Shown piece by piece: positions 1 to 7,370 of a stretch of 64,000 nt of DNA. The notes under the pieces are model-generated. The model was not told the DNA's origin. It made no database searches and saw nothing but the letters and a program-made list of their open reading frames with translations. The stretch lies in NCBI RefSeq assembly GCF_028595325.1, contig NZ_JAQQXR010000008.1, forward strand, positions 149,378 through 213,377. The letters run 5' to 3'. The DNA comes from Janthinobacterium fluminis (GTDB taxonomy: Bacteria > Pseudomonadota > Gammaproteobacteria > Burkholderiales > Burkholderiaceae_D). A program made the translations under genes and the position numbers. The stretch's first letter is position 1; every line of letters begins with the position of its first letter.

Positions 1-530
1 TTGACGTCCAGCAGCTTGGCGAGCGCGTCGATTTGCGTCGGCGTCATCGCGTCCAGCCCCTGCTTGTGGCTGCGCAGATTGAAGAACAGCTTGCGCTGCG
101 CCTTCGTCGTCGCCACTTTCACGAGGCGCCAGTTTTTCAAGATGTATTCATGCATCTCGGCCTTGATCCAGTGCATCGCGTACGACACCAGGCGCACGCC
201 CTGATCCGGGTCGAAACGCTTGACGGCTTTCATCAGGCCGATATTGCCTTCCTGGATCAGGTCGGCGTGCGGCAAGCCGTAGCCGAGGTAGCCGCGGGCA
301 ATCGATACGACCAGACGCAGATGGGACAGCACCAGTTCCTGCGCGGCGGCCAGATCGTTGTTGGCGCGCAGACGCGTCGCCAGCGAGACTTCTTCGTCGT
401 GGGACAGCATCGGCAGACGGTTGACGGCGGAGATATAGGCATCCAGGTTACCCAGATTGCCGGTAAACCCGAGGCCCAGCGCGTTACTCTTGGTCGTGAC
501 CAATGCGGACGGTGCGGACATCATAGTCAT
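1..530 (-). CDS. rpoH: RNA polymerase sigma-32 factor RpoH (5' part, runs off left edge)
   Basis: About 176 N-terminal codons are visible; the rest lies left of the window. RpoH is the heat-shock sigma factor that directs RNA polymerase to chaperone and protease genes. The protein begins [20 protein letters not shown] and carries a sigma region 2 core ([19 protein letters not shown], then [16 protein letters not shown]). It also carries the QRKLFFNLR segment that distinguishes RpoH from other sigma-70 family members. The start at 530 is preceded by an AGGAA ribosome site; two further ATGs follow at codons 3 and 4. Transcription probably starts near 665 from a promoter covered by a CIRCE operator, giving a leader of about 135 nt. 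Family assignment is very secure; the exact start is likely but has in-frame alternatives. Confidence 0.95.
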   Translation of the reverse strand, partial: MTMMSAPSALVTTKSNALGLGFTGNLGNLDAYISAVNRLPMLSHDEEVSLATRLRANNDLAAAQELVLSHLRLVVSIARGYLGYGLPHADLIQEGNIGLMKAVKRFDPDQGVRLVSYAMHWIKAEMHEYILKNWRLVKVATTKAQRKLFFNLRSHKQGLDAMTPTQIDALAKLLDV

Positions 531-673
531 ATATATTCCTCGCTCTTATAGTCTTGCGTGATTCCAATGTGCCATGCAGGCCGGATGCAAACACGGACTG
601 TTACGGTTTGTTACCTGTCGTGCCTTGCCGCCGGATGTTGCTAAAAAGCATGTCGCAGCAACTGATGTGACGT

Positions 674-703
674 ATATTAGCACTCTCCCGGGGAGAGTGC
701 CAA
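674..703 (-). promoter_or_regulatory. Sigma-70 type promoter of rpoH, overlapped by CIRCE
   Basis: Read on the minus strand: -35 TTGGCA (703-698), 18-base spacer, -10 TAATAT (679-674). The arms of the CIRCE element contribute to both hexamers. Predicted transcription start is near 667. Confidence 0.7.
677..703 (-). promoter_or_regulatory. CIRCE operator (HrcA site) upstream of rpoH
   Basis: The inverted repeat TTAGCACTC-N9-GAGTGCCAA matches the CIRCE consensus (TTAGCACTC-N9-GAGTGCTAA) at 17 of 18 arm positions, with the canonical 9-base spacer. CIRCE is the operator of the heat-shock repressor HrcA. Here it spans the -35 to -10 interval of the likely rpoH promoter, so bound HrcA should block polymerase directly. 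This implies that sigma-32 synthesis is itself under HrcA control. hrcA is not in the window. Confidence 0.92.
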
Positions 704-724
704 TCGGCTCACCTAATTGCCCTG

Positions 725-740
725 ATAGCATAAATGCTAT
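725..740. repeat. 16-bp palindrome upstream of the rpoH promoter
   Basis: Perfect inverted repeat ATAGCAT-AA-ATGCTAT, ending 22 bp upstream of the rpoH -35 hexamer. Position and symmetry fit a dimeric regulator site, but I do not recognise it. The rest of 531-960 holds the rpoH leader and otherwise nothing I can name. Confidence 0.4.
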
Positions 741-961
741 GAACCCATCATACCTAATGCCTTACGCAATAGTCGGGGCAATCATGCCATTTCAGTAATT
801 TTTGTGCTGTATCAAATCGTCATGGGTCGCCGCGGCAACATACGGGAACGCCCGGCTCTGATGCCCCTTGAAATCTTAGATGTCGCGCTGCAGGGATAGT
901 TCTTCCGTGGATAGACGGTAAACAGTATGGGGGAACTTACTGAAGACTGGCTTAAGCGCGC

Positions 962-996
962 GGCCATGGGCGGAACGCGGCGTTCCACCCATGGCC
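962..996 (-). terminator. Hairpin downstream of ftsX
   Basis: Sixteen-base arms (962-977 and 981-996) pair with one mismatch around a 3-base loop, 15 bases after the ftsX stop. There is no clear T-tract on the minus strand, so it may be a weak terminator or an mRNA 3'-end stabiliser. Confidence 0.45.
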
Positions 997-1011
997 CCGG
1001 CCGCGGGCGGT

Positions 1012-1932
1012 TCAGTTCAGACGCGCCAGGTGGCGCTGCACCGACAGCATGGCGCCGACCAGGCCGAGGCCGGCGCTGAGGGCCAGCAAGCCGGCCATGG
1101 CCAGCGGTTCCAGCGGGGTCAGCTGGAATTCCGAGGCGTACAGGCGGGCGAACTCGGCGATGGCCGTGTTCAGCGGTTGCAGCGCCAGCGCGACGGCGCC
1201 CAGGGCGACGGCGCCGGCGCACAGGCCGAGCAGGGCGCCGGTGTAGTAGAACGGACGGTGGATGAAGGTGTCGGTGGCGCCGATCAGCTTGGAGACGCTG
1301 ATTTCGTCGCGCTGCGTCATCACCTGCAGGCGTATCGTGTTGAAGACGACGGCGATGACGACGGTGCCCAGTGTGACGGCCAGCAGCAGCAGGGCCAGGC
1401 GCAGCACGCCCAGCAGCGCCGCCAGGCGCTTGACCCAGGCCGAGTCGACCTGCACCGTGTCGACGCCCGGCAGGGCGCGCAATTGTGCGGCGACGGCGTC
1501 GATGCGGCCGGCGTCGGCCGCGTTCCTGAACGCGTCCAGCTTCAGCACATAGCTGTCGGGCAGGGGGTTGTCGCCCAGCGTGCTGAGCACGTCGGCCAGG
1601 CCGTTCTTGTTTTTCAGCGCGTCGAGCGCCTGTTCGCGCGGCACGAAGATGACCTTGGCCTTGGCGTCGTCGAGGACGCGGCGCAGCGCCGGCGCCATCG
1701 CCGCCGCCTGCTCGCGCGGCAGGTCCGGTTTGAGGAACAGGCTCAGCTCGGGGTCCACCGACATTTGCGCCGACATCGGCCGCACATTGTCGAGCAGGGT
1801 CACGCCGGCGAAGGGCAGGGCCAGCGCGATGGCGACGACGAAGATGTTGAAGAGGAAGCTGCCGGGCGCCTTGCGCAGGTGGATCAGGGCCGCGCCGAGG
1901 GCGAAGCCGTGTTGGCGGAACCAGCTTTTCAT
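1012..1932 (-). CDS. ftsX: Cell division protein FtsX
   Basis: 306 aa inner-membrane partner of FtsE. FtsEX is an ABC-type complex at the septum that controls peptidoglycan hydrolysis rather than moving a substrate. The sequence shows a first membrane segment after a short cytoplasmic N-terminus (FNIFVVAIALALPFAGV). A periplasmic domain follows over roughly residues 45-165, then three hydrophobic segments in the C-terminal half, as expected for a four-span FtsX. Its ATG overlaps the ftsE stop in an ATGA arrangement, so the two are translationally coupled. It is the last gene of the ftsY-ftsE-ftsX run, followed by a hairpin. Identification is secure from topology and gene order. Confidence 0.93.
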   Translation of the reverse strand: MKSWFRQHGFALGAALIHLRKAPGSFLFNIFVVAIALALPFAGVTLLDNVRPMSAQMSVDPELSLFLKPDLPREQAAAMAPALRRVLDDAKAKVIFVPREQALDALKNKNGLADVLSTLGDNPLPDSYVLKLDAFRNAADAGRIDAVAAQLRALPGVDTVQVDSAWVKRLAALLGVLRLALLLLAVTLGTVVIAVVFNTIRLQVMTQRDEISVSKLIGATDTFIHRPFYYTGALLGLCAGAVALGAVALALQPLNTAIAEFARLYASEFQLTPLEPLAMAGLLALSAGLGLVGAMLSVQRHLARLN

Positions 1933-2594
1933 GGGCTCTCCGTGCCGGTGATGCGGCCTTGTTGCAGGTGGATGACGCGGGCGGCCGATTCGATGATCTG
2001 TTCGTCGTGGGTCGAAATCAGGCAGGTGACGCCGACCGAGTGGAAGGCTTTCAGGGCGTCGAGCACCTTGTCGGCGCTGGCGCGGTCGAGGTTGGCCGTG
2101 GGTTCGTCGGCCAGGATGATCTGCGGCCGGTTGACGATGGCGCGGGCGATGGCGACGCGCTGCTGCTCGCCGCCGGACAGGGCCAGCGGCAGGGCCGGCG
2201 CGCGTTCCAGCAGGCCGACCTTGTCGAGGGCGGCGCGGGCGCGCTGCTCGGCCTGGGCTTTCGGCGCGCCCGTCACCAGCAGCGGCAGCATGACGTTGGC
2301 GAGGATGGAGCGGTCGGTGAGCAGGCGCTGCTGCTGGAAGATCAGGCCGAGGTTGCGGCGCAGGAAGGGCACGCCGGCCGGCTTGATCTTGCCGATGTCC
2401 TGGCCGTTGACGATGACCTTGCCCGAGCTCGGGCGCTCCATCGCGGCGATCATTTTCAGCAGCGTCGACTTGCCGGCGCCGGAGGGGCCGGCGAGAAACA
2501 CCAGCTCGCCCTTGGCCACCGACAGCGAGATGTCGCGCAAGGCCATCGCGTCGGCCGAGTATTGTTTGTTGACGTGTTCAAAGGCGATCATCAT
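1929..2594 (-). CDS. ftsE: Cell division ATP-binding protein FtsE
   Basis: 221 aa ABC ATPase that drives FtsX. Visible motifs are Walker A GPSGAGKST, Q-loop region, the ABC signature LSGGEQQR, Walker B IILADEP and the switch histidine in STHDE. Length is typical of FtsE. The gene starts 4 bases after the ftsY stop and overlaps ftsX by 4 bases. Two adjacent ATG codons (2594 and 2591) could serve as start; the first is used here. Function as the cytoplasmic ATPase of the division complex follows from family and neighbours. Confidence 0.95.
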   Translation of the reverse strand: MMIAFEHVNKQYSADAMALRDISLSVAKGELVFLAGPSGAGKSTLLKMIAAMERPSSGKVIVNGQDIGKIKPAGVPFLRRNLGLIFQQQRLLTDRSILANVMLPLLVTGAPKAQAEQRARAALDKVGLLERAPALPLALSGGEQQRVAIARAIVNRPQIILADEPTANLDRASADKVLDALKAFHSVGVTCLISTHDEQIIESAARVIHLQQGRITGTESP

Positions 2595-2598
2595 GGGC

Positions 2599-3633
2599 TT
2601 ACCCGAGCAGCGCGTCGACGAATTCGGCGGCGTTGAACGGTTGCAAGTCCTCGATCTGTTCGCCGACGCCGATGAAGTACACGGGCACCGGGCGGCTGCG
2701 GGCGATGGCCGCCAGCACGCCGCCCTTGGCCGTGCCGTCCAGCTTGGTGATCACGATGCCGCTCAGTTGCAGCGCGTCGTCGAAGGCCTTGACCTGGGCC
2801 AGCGCGTTCTGCCCCGTGTTGCCGTCGATGACGAGCAGGGTTTCATGGGGCGCGCCGTCCATGCCCTTGCCGATGACGCGCTTGATCTTCTTCAATTCCT
2901 CCATCAGGTGCATCTGGGTCGGCAGGCGGCCGGCCGTGTCGACCATGACGACGTCGATCTTCTTCGCCTTGGCCGATTGCACGGCGTCGAAGGCGACGGC
3001 GGCCGGATCGCCGGATTCCTGGGAAATGACGGTGACGTTGTTGCGCGCGCCCCAGACCATCAATTGCTCGCGGGCGGCGGCGCGGAAGGTGTCGCCGGCC
3101 GCCAGCAGCACGGACTGGCCGTTGGCCTGCATGTGCTTGGCCAGCTTGCCGATCGAGGTGGTCTTGCCGGCGCCGTTGACGCCGGAAATCATCATCACCA
3201 GGGGCTGGTGGCGGCCCAGCTCGAACGGTTTTTGCAGCGGCGCCAGCAGCTCCGTCAGCAAGACCTTCAGCGCGGCCTTGACGTCGGCGGCGTCGAGCAG
3301 CTTGTCTTCCTTGACCTTTTTCTTCAGCTCGCCGAGCAGGAAGGCGGTGGCGTCGATGCCGGCGTCCGACATCAGCAGCGCCGCTTCCAGTTCCTCGTAG
3401 AGTTCGTCGCCGATCTTGGCGCCGACGAACAGCACGCTCAGCGTCGAGGAGGTTTTCGACAGGCCGGCCTTCAGGCGGGCCACCCACGACTGCTTCTTGA
3501 CGGCGTCGGGCGTGGCGGCCGCCGCGGGCGGCGGCGCGGCCGGGGCTGGCGCCGGGACGGCCGGCGCGGCGGTGTGGGCGGGTTGCGGCGCAACTTCGGG
3601 GATGGCGGGTTTTTTCTTGAAGAAACTAAACAT
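2599..3633 (-). CDS. ftsY: Signal recognition particle receptor FtsY
   Basis: 344 aa SRP GTPase that docks ribosome-nascent chain complexes at the membrane for co-translational insertion. After MFSFFKKK comes a Pro/Ala-rich linker (residues about 10-42), shorter and less acidic than the E. coli A domain. An N helical bundle follows, then the GTPase core: G1 GVNGAGKTTSIGKLA, DTFRAAA, G3 DTAGR, G4 TKLDGTAKGG. It ends PFNAAEFVDALLG. No strong Shine-Dalgarno sequence precedes ATG 3633. It leads the ftsY-ftsE-ftsX operon; a possible -10 (TAGAAT, 3705-3700) lies about 70 bases upstream without a convincing -35. The 101-base gap from the upstream MerR-type gene has no obvious T-tract terminator. Confidence 0.96.
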   Translation of the reverse strand: MFSFFKKKPAIPEVAPQPAHTAAPAVPAPAPAAPPPAAAATPDAVKKQSWVARLKAGLSKTSSTLSVLFVGAKIGDELYEELEAALLMSDAGIDATAFLLGELKKKVKEDKLLDAADVKAALKVLLTELLAPLQKPFELGRHQPLVMMISGVNGAGKTTSIGKLAKHMQANGQSVLLAAGDTFRAAAREQLMVWGARNNVTVISQESGDPAAVAFDAVQSAKAKKIDVVMVDTAGRLPTQMHLMEELKKIKRVIGKGMDGAPHETLLVIDGNTGQNALAQVKAFDDALQLSGIVITKLDGTAKGGVLAAIARSRPVPVYFIGVGEQIEDLQPFNAAEFVDALLG

Positions 3634-3734
3634 GGGAGTGTGGTTGGGGGGCGCTTCAAGCGGGGCCCGGCGGCGCCGGGCGGGTCATTCGGTCGGCCTA
3701 TTCTACCAGAGCGGGGCGGCGGCCCCGGCCTTCG

Positions 3735-4676
3735 CTATGGTATTTGGCAACTTTTCGCCCGGCGCCGGCGCCAGTCGGCCAGCGCGCCGGCCACTTGCGG
3801 CAGGTCGAGCACGTGGACGGAGGCGGGCCGGCGCTTCATCGGCGCCATGGCGGCGCCGCCGGCCCACAGTTCGACGGCCGCCGGCAGGCCGGCGCGCAGC
3901 CCGTTCAAGCCGTCCTGCGCCTGGCGCGTGTTGTTGCAGCTGGAAAAAGACAGCGCGACGATGTCGGCGCGCAGGGTGTGGGCGGCCTCGACGATGTCTT
4001 GCAGCGGGGTTTGCACGCCCAGCGAGATGCAGTGGGCGCCGTCGGCCACGCACAGCGCTTCGACCATCAGCAGGCTCAGGCCGTGGCGCTCCTGCGGCAG
4101 CGTCGTCAGCAGGATGCGTGGCGCGGCCAAGCCGGGCCGGTCCGCCTGTTGAGTCAAAAAAATGGCGGTGCGCAACACCATCTGCAGCGTCTCGGTGAAC
4201 AGGTGCTCGCCGTACACGGCCAACTGGCCGCAGGCCCAGCTGGCGCCGACGCGCGTCGTCAGCGGCGCCACCAGATCGGTGACGAAATGGCGCAAACCCA
4301 TCTCCAGCAGCGCCTGCGACAGCGCGGCGCGCAGGGCGTCGGTCTGGTAAGCCTGGCACAGGGCCAGGCAGGCGTGCAGGCGCGGGTCGTCCGGCGCGGC
4401 GGCGGCGCTGTGGCGCGCGGCCAGGGCTTGCAGCGCGTCGCTGCTGTGGCCGATGATTTTCCCGGGGCGAAAGCCCAGGTCGAGCAGGCGCTTCACCAGG
4501 CGCAGCTTGCGCACCTGCTCGGCCGAATAGAGGCGCTCGCCGAAGGCGTCGCGCTGCGGTTGCGGGAAGGCGTAGCGCCTTTCCCACACGCGCAATGTTT
4601 CCTTGGCCAGGCCGGTGTCGCGTTCGACGTCGCTGATCGTGCTGCAAACGGGGAAGGGCGGGTTGTCAGTGTCCAT
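3735..4676 (-). CDS. MerR-family regulator with a CarH/LitR-like B12-binding domain
   Basis: 313 aa from ATG 4676. Residues about 13-60 form a MerR DNA-binding head (TISDVERDTGLAKETLRVWE). The C-terminal part matches the cobalamin-binding layout of CarH/LitR photoreceptors. W147 and E157-H158 fit the Wx9EH motif over the upper cobalamin face. ERH at 196-198 supplies the lower-axial-ligand histidine of the ExHxxG motif, with S instead of the final G. A SFSS segment and a GG pair (273-274) follow. In that family adenosylcobalamin holds a DNA-bound tetramer together until light breaks it. This is inference for the present protein. An upstream in-frame ATG (MQLPSW, 33 codons earlier) is possible. 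It lies directly upstream of ftsY on the same strand; its targets are not evident. Confidence 0.85.
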   Translation of the reverse strand: MDTDNPPFPVCSTISDVERDTGLAKETLRVWERRYAFPQPQRDAFGERLYSAEQVRKLRLVKRLLDLGFRPGKIIGHSSDALQALAARHSAAAAPDDPRLHACLALCQAYQTDALRAALSQALLEMGLRHFVTDLVAPLTTRVGASWACGQLAVYGEHLFTETLQMVLRTAIFLTQQADRPGLAAPRILLTTLPQERHGLSLLMVEALCVADGAHCISLGVQTPLQDIVEAAHTLRADIVALSFSSCNNTRQAQDGLNGLRAGLPAAVELWAGGAAMAPMKRRPASVHVLDLPQVAGALADWRRRRAKSCQIP

Positions 4677-5279
4677 GGGGCGGTGGCGGCCTGGCGCGCA
4701 CGTCGGGGCGCGCGGTCTTGCTCGTATCGTGGGCTGGTCATCCATCCAGGATGGGAGCTGCATTTTACCCGCTTTCCATATTGCAAATGTTGGTGGGGTC
4801 GCCGCTTGCTCCGCCGCCCGGGTATCGCGCGCCCGGTCGCGTGGTCTTGCCGGTGGGCTCCTTAACGCGCCATTTGCGCCGCCGTGTTTTTCCATCCTAC
4901 TAATGGTATAGTGACAAGCATGGCGCGGGCCTTGCCGCCGGCAATCGTGCGCGCGCTCTGCAGGATTATTCAATGGGGTGTATGCTTCGTCCCGTTTGTG
5001 ACATCTCCCCCTGGAATCGGCGGGCCGCTCGGCCAGTCCGGTGCGGGCAGCAAACGGATGGCGCATGCCGGCGCGACGTCGGCGGCCCCTCAACTGGTGC
5101 AATGGCAAGGACTGATCGCGCGGTCCGACTTTGTTATTAAACCGCAATTTTTTTGCCGTGGCGCAATGTTGCTCGACGCGCCGAAGCAGCCCGTCGCGGG
5201 CGCACGATGCGACGCCCGCAGCGCTATGCGCGCGGGAACGAGTGTGGCGTAATTGGTACACCTCGTAACATATTTAGAC

Positions 5280-5308
5280 TTGATGGAATCAGAATCGGTC
5301 GTTATAGT
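5280..5308 (+). promoter_or_regulatory. Porin promoter
   Basis: TTGATG (5280-5285), 17-base spacer, TATAGT (5303-5308). It is the best sigma-70 match in the 868-base gap between the MerR-type gene and the porin. Predicted start near 5315 leaves a leader of about 230 nt. The remainder of 4677-5279 shows no gene I can support. Confidence 0.65.
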
Positions 5309-5316
5309 GCCGCCTC

Positions 5317-5383
5317 CGGTGCCTCGCGCACCGATCTGGTGCGGCCGTGGTGCATTACGCACAGATCTGGTGAAGCCGGTGCG
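5317..5383 (+). promoter_or_regulatory. Repeat-rich, foldable segment of the porin leader
   Basis: Two 15-mers that differ at one base (5327-5341 and 5358-5372) are spaced 31 bases apart. Around them sit several GGTGC and GCAC(C) blocks. The GCACC at 5328-5332 can pair either with GGTGC just before it or with GGTGC at 5338-5342, giving mutually exclusive hairpins. It could be an operator pair on DNA or a switching leader on RNA; neither is established. Confidence 0.4.
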
Positions 5384-5544
5384 CCGACGCGCGCGCCGCG
5401 ACGAATGTGAGCTCGCTTCCTCAATGGAGCCGCAATATGGCAGGTGGAGACCTTGCCCTCACTCATAAAAAGTGCTCATCAAGAGCGCAGCACGAGATGC
5501 ATGGTCAGTACTAACTTTTGCTTTAATAATAAAGGAAACACGCA

Positions 5545-6621
5545 ATGAAAAAATCGATCATCTCCCTGGCAGTTCTGGCCGCAGCCAGCAACATGGCCTT
5601 CGCCCAATCCAACGTAACGATCTACGGTGTCGTCGATGCCGGTATCGTCAGCGAGCGCGGCGCGGCAGTCGGTTCGACCACCAAAGTAAGCAGCGGCATC
5701 GCTTCGGCTTCGCGCCTGGGTTTCCGCGGCACCGAAGATCTGGGCAACGGCCTGTCGGCTGTGTTCGGTCTGGAAGCCGGCTTCAACGTTGACACCGGTA
5801 CGCAAAACGAAGGCGGCCTGTTCGGTCGTCAAACGTTCCTGGGTCTGAAAAGCACCACCCTGGGCACCGTGACCCTGGGTAACCAATACACTTCGTACTA
5901 CAAAGCACTGACCGAAGTGGCAGATCCGTTCGCTGGCGGCTACGCTGGTACGGCAACGAACCTGTTCCCATCGACCCAACGCGCGAAAAACTCGATCGTT
6001 TACGTGTCGCCAGCATTCAGCGGCTTCACCGGCGAAGTGAGCTACACCCTGGGCGAACAAGCTGGTAGCAACAAATCGGGCCGTCAAGTTGGCGCCGCTG
6101 TTGCTTACGCTAACGGCCCACTGAACGCACGTCTGGTGTACAGCGTTGCTAACAACGACGTTCCAGCACTGAACGTCGACGGCGACCTGGCACGCAACAT
6201 TTTGCTGGCCGCTAACTACGACTTCACCGTCGCTAAAGCCTTCTTCGCCTACGGCAAAGACAAAGGTACCGCCAGCGCCATGGGCGGCAAAATTGACGTT
6301 GCAGCGACCCTGGCAAACCTGCCAAACGCTGGCCGTCTGACCGACAACAGCACCAACCTGCTGCTGGGCGTAAGCGCACCAGTTGGCCAAGCTGGCACCG
6401 TGATGGCTTCGTACATCCGCAAAAACGACACCGATTCGTCGAACTTTGACGCTACGCAATGGGCTGTTGGCTACTCGTACGCTTTGTCCAAGCGTACTTC
6501 GGCTTACACCTCGTTCGCTAAAATCAAAAACACGAACAAAGCTGGCTACACCGTTGGTAACGCCAGCGAAGTTGGTTCGGGCGACAAAGCGTTCAACGTT
6601 GGTATGCGTCACTCGTTCTAA
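5545..6621 (+). CDS. General outer-membrane porin (Gram-negative porin family)
   Basis: 358 aa with a clear signal peptide (MKKSIISLAVLAAASNMAFA, cut before QSNVT). The mature protein opens SNVTIYGVVDAGI and ends VGMRHSF; the C-terminal phenylalanine is the usual barrel assembly signal. Family members form trimeric 16-strand barrels that pass small hydrophilic solutes. A strong ribosome site (AAAGGAAA) precedes ATG 5545. Codon use differs sharply from neighbours, with many AAA, GCT, AAC and CGT codons, as expected for one of the most highly expressed proteins. It is monocistronic, with its own promoter and a double hairpin after the stop. Specificity cannot be read from sequence. Confidence 0.93.
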   Translation: MKKSIISLAVLAAASNMAFAQSNVTIYGVVDAGIVSERGAAVGSTTKVSSGIASASRLGFRGTEDLGNGLSAVFGLEAGFNVDTGTQNEGGLFGRQTFLGLKSTTLGTVTLGNQYTSYYKALTEVADPFAGGYAGTATNLFPSTQRAKNSIVYVSPAFSGFTGEVSYTLGEQAGSNKSGRQVGAAVAYANGPLNARLVYSVANNDVPALNVDGDLARNILLAANYDFTVAKAFFAYGKDKGTASAMGGKIDVAATLANLPNAGRLTDNSTNLLLGVSAPVGQAGTVMASYIRKNDTDSSNFDATQWAVGYSYALSKRTSAYTSFAKIKNTNKAGYTVGNASEVGSGDKAFNVGMRHSF

Positions 6622-6651
6622 TTCCCTAAGCGGAATTGGAATCAGCGCCTA

Positions 6652-6718
6652 GGGTCCGTCCGCGGACCCGAAGCGCAACAAAACGCGCTGTCGGGCTCAG
6701 GCTTGGCGGCGCGTTTTG
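6652..6718 (+). terminator. Terminator region after the porin
   Basis: Two hairpins follow the stop. The first is 6652-6669 (7-bp GGGTCCG stem, 4-base loop). The second has perfect 10-bp arms at 6679-6688 and 6709-6718, ending in a TTTT run. The second is the likelier intrinsic terminator, and its inverted A/T ends would also allow action in the other direction. Confidence 0.6.
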
Positions 6719-6769
6719 CATTTCTGCGGCGCAGGTTAAAATGCGCCAACAATCACCGCGAAGGCTCCC

Positions 6770-7327
6770 ATGAAAAATATCCCTCGATCCGGCCGCCTGG
6801 CACTGGCGGCCGTGCTCTTGTGCGCCGCCGCCGGCACGGCCCTTGCCGCCGCCAAGACCAGGACGAAAGCCCCCGCCGGCGGCTTGCCGCGCTACGGCGT
6901 GATGGTGTACTCGGACCTGTGCATACAGCAGCCCAGCGGCGAAATCGGCGGCCAGCGCGTCAGCCTGCACCGCTTCGCGGAAGGCGATAGCGTATTCTAT
7001 GAATTCACGGCCGGCGCGCTGAGCTGGCCGCTGGTGGCCAGCGAGGTCAATATCGACGCCGGCAGCGGCGCCATCGACTTCAGCGTCGCCGGCGCCGACG
7101 ACGGCGAGCGCAAGTTCATCGGCCGCTTCTCGAAGGATGGCCGGACGCTGACGCTGGACGGCGCCTACTGCGGCGGCGACGCCAGCATGCCGATGCGGCT
7201 GGCGCGGGTGACGGACTTCGGCGCCAGGCTGAAGAACTGCAAGCCATGCCCGCGGCCGCAGCCGGCGCCGGAAGAGCCGGCCGAAGAGGCGCCGCAAACG
7301 GCGCCGGCGGAAATGCCGGCCGCCTGA
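6770..7327 (+). CDS. Predicted exported protein of unknown function
   Basis: 185 aa. It has a signal peptide of about 25 residues with cleavage after ALA (GTALAAAKT), then a compact, mostly beta-rich predicted region to about residue 155. Paired cysteines (LCIQ, YCGGD, NCKPC) could form disulfides in the periplasm. The tail is low-complexity Pro/Glu/Ala (PQPAPEEPAEEAPQ). I do not recognise a domain and assign no function. A GAAGG ribosome site precedes ATG 6770. A plausible promoter, TTTGCA-N16-TAAAAT (-10 at 6737-6742), overlaps the end of the porin terminator. The gene is monocistronic and is followed by a strong terminator at 7342. Confidence 0.7.
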   Translation: MKNIPRSGRLALAAVLLCAAAGTALAAAKTRTKAPAGGLPRYGVMVYSDLCIQQPSGEIGGQRVSLHRFAEGDSVFYEFTAGALSWPLVASEVNIDAGSGAIDFSVAGADDGERKFIGRFSKDGRTLTLDGAYCGGDASMPMRLARVTDFGARLKNCKPCPRPQPAPEEPAEEAPQTAPAEMPAA

Positions 7328-7341
7328 GACCGATACAACAA

Positions 7342-7370
7342 GGGGCGCCGATGGGCGCCCCTTTTTTTTT
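7342..7370 (+). terminator. Intrinsic terminator, convergent with the ThDP enzyme gene
   Basis: GGGGCGCC stem (7342-7349 with 7354-7361) around a 4-base loop, followed directly by nine T. The T-tract runs into the stop codon of the opposing gene, so the two transcription units converge here. Confidence 0.9.

Noticed and set aside
783..797. Sigma-54-like TGGCAT...TTGC on the minus strand upstream of rpoH
   Set aside because: The spacing between the GG and GC elements is wrong for a -24/-12 promoter.
991..4152. 1053-codon open frame on the plus strand across ftsX, ftsE and ftsY
   Set aside because: Antisense shadow of three well-supported genes; composition is Gln/Arg/Gly/Ala-rich as expected from high-GC reverse frames, and no domain is visible.
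4884..5252. 122-codon plus-strand frame in the gap before the porin
   Set aside because: No clear ribosome site, no recognisable domain, atypical composition; could be chance.
4677..5261. N-terminal extension of the MerR-type regulator to 508 aa
   Set aside because: The upstream residues show no MerR-like character, and MerR proteins begin just before their helix-turn-helix; a start at 4676, or at most 33 codons earlier, is preferred.
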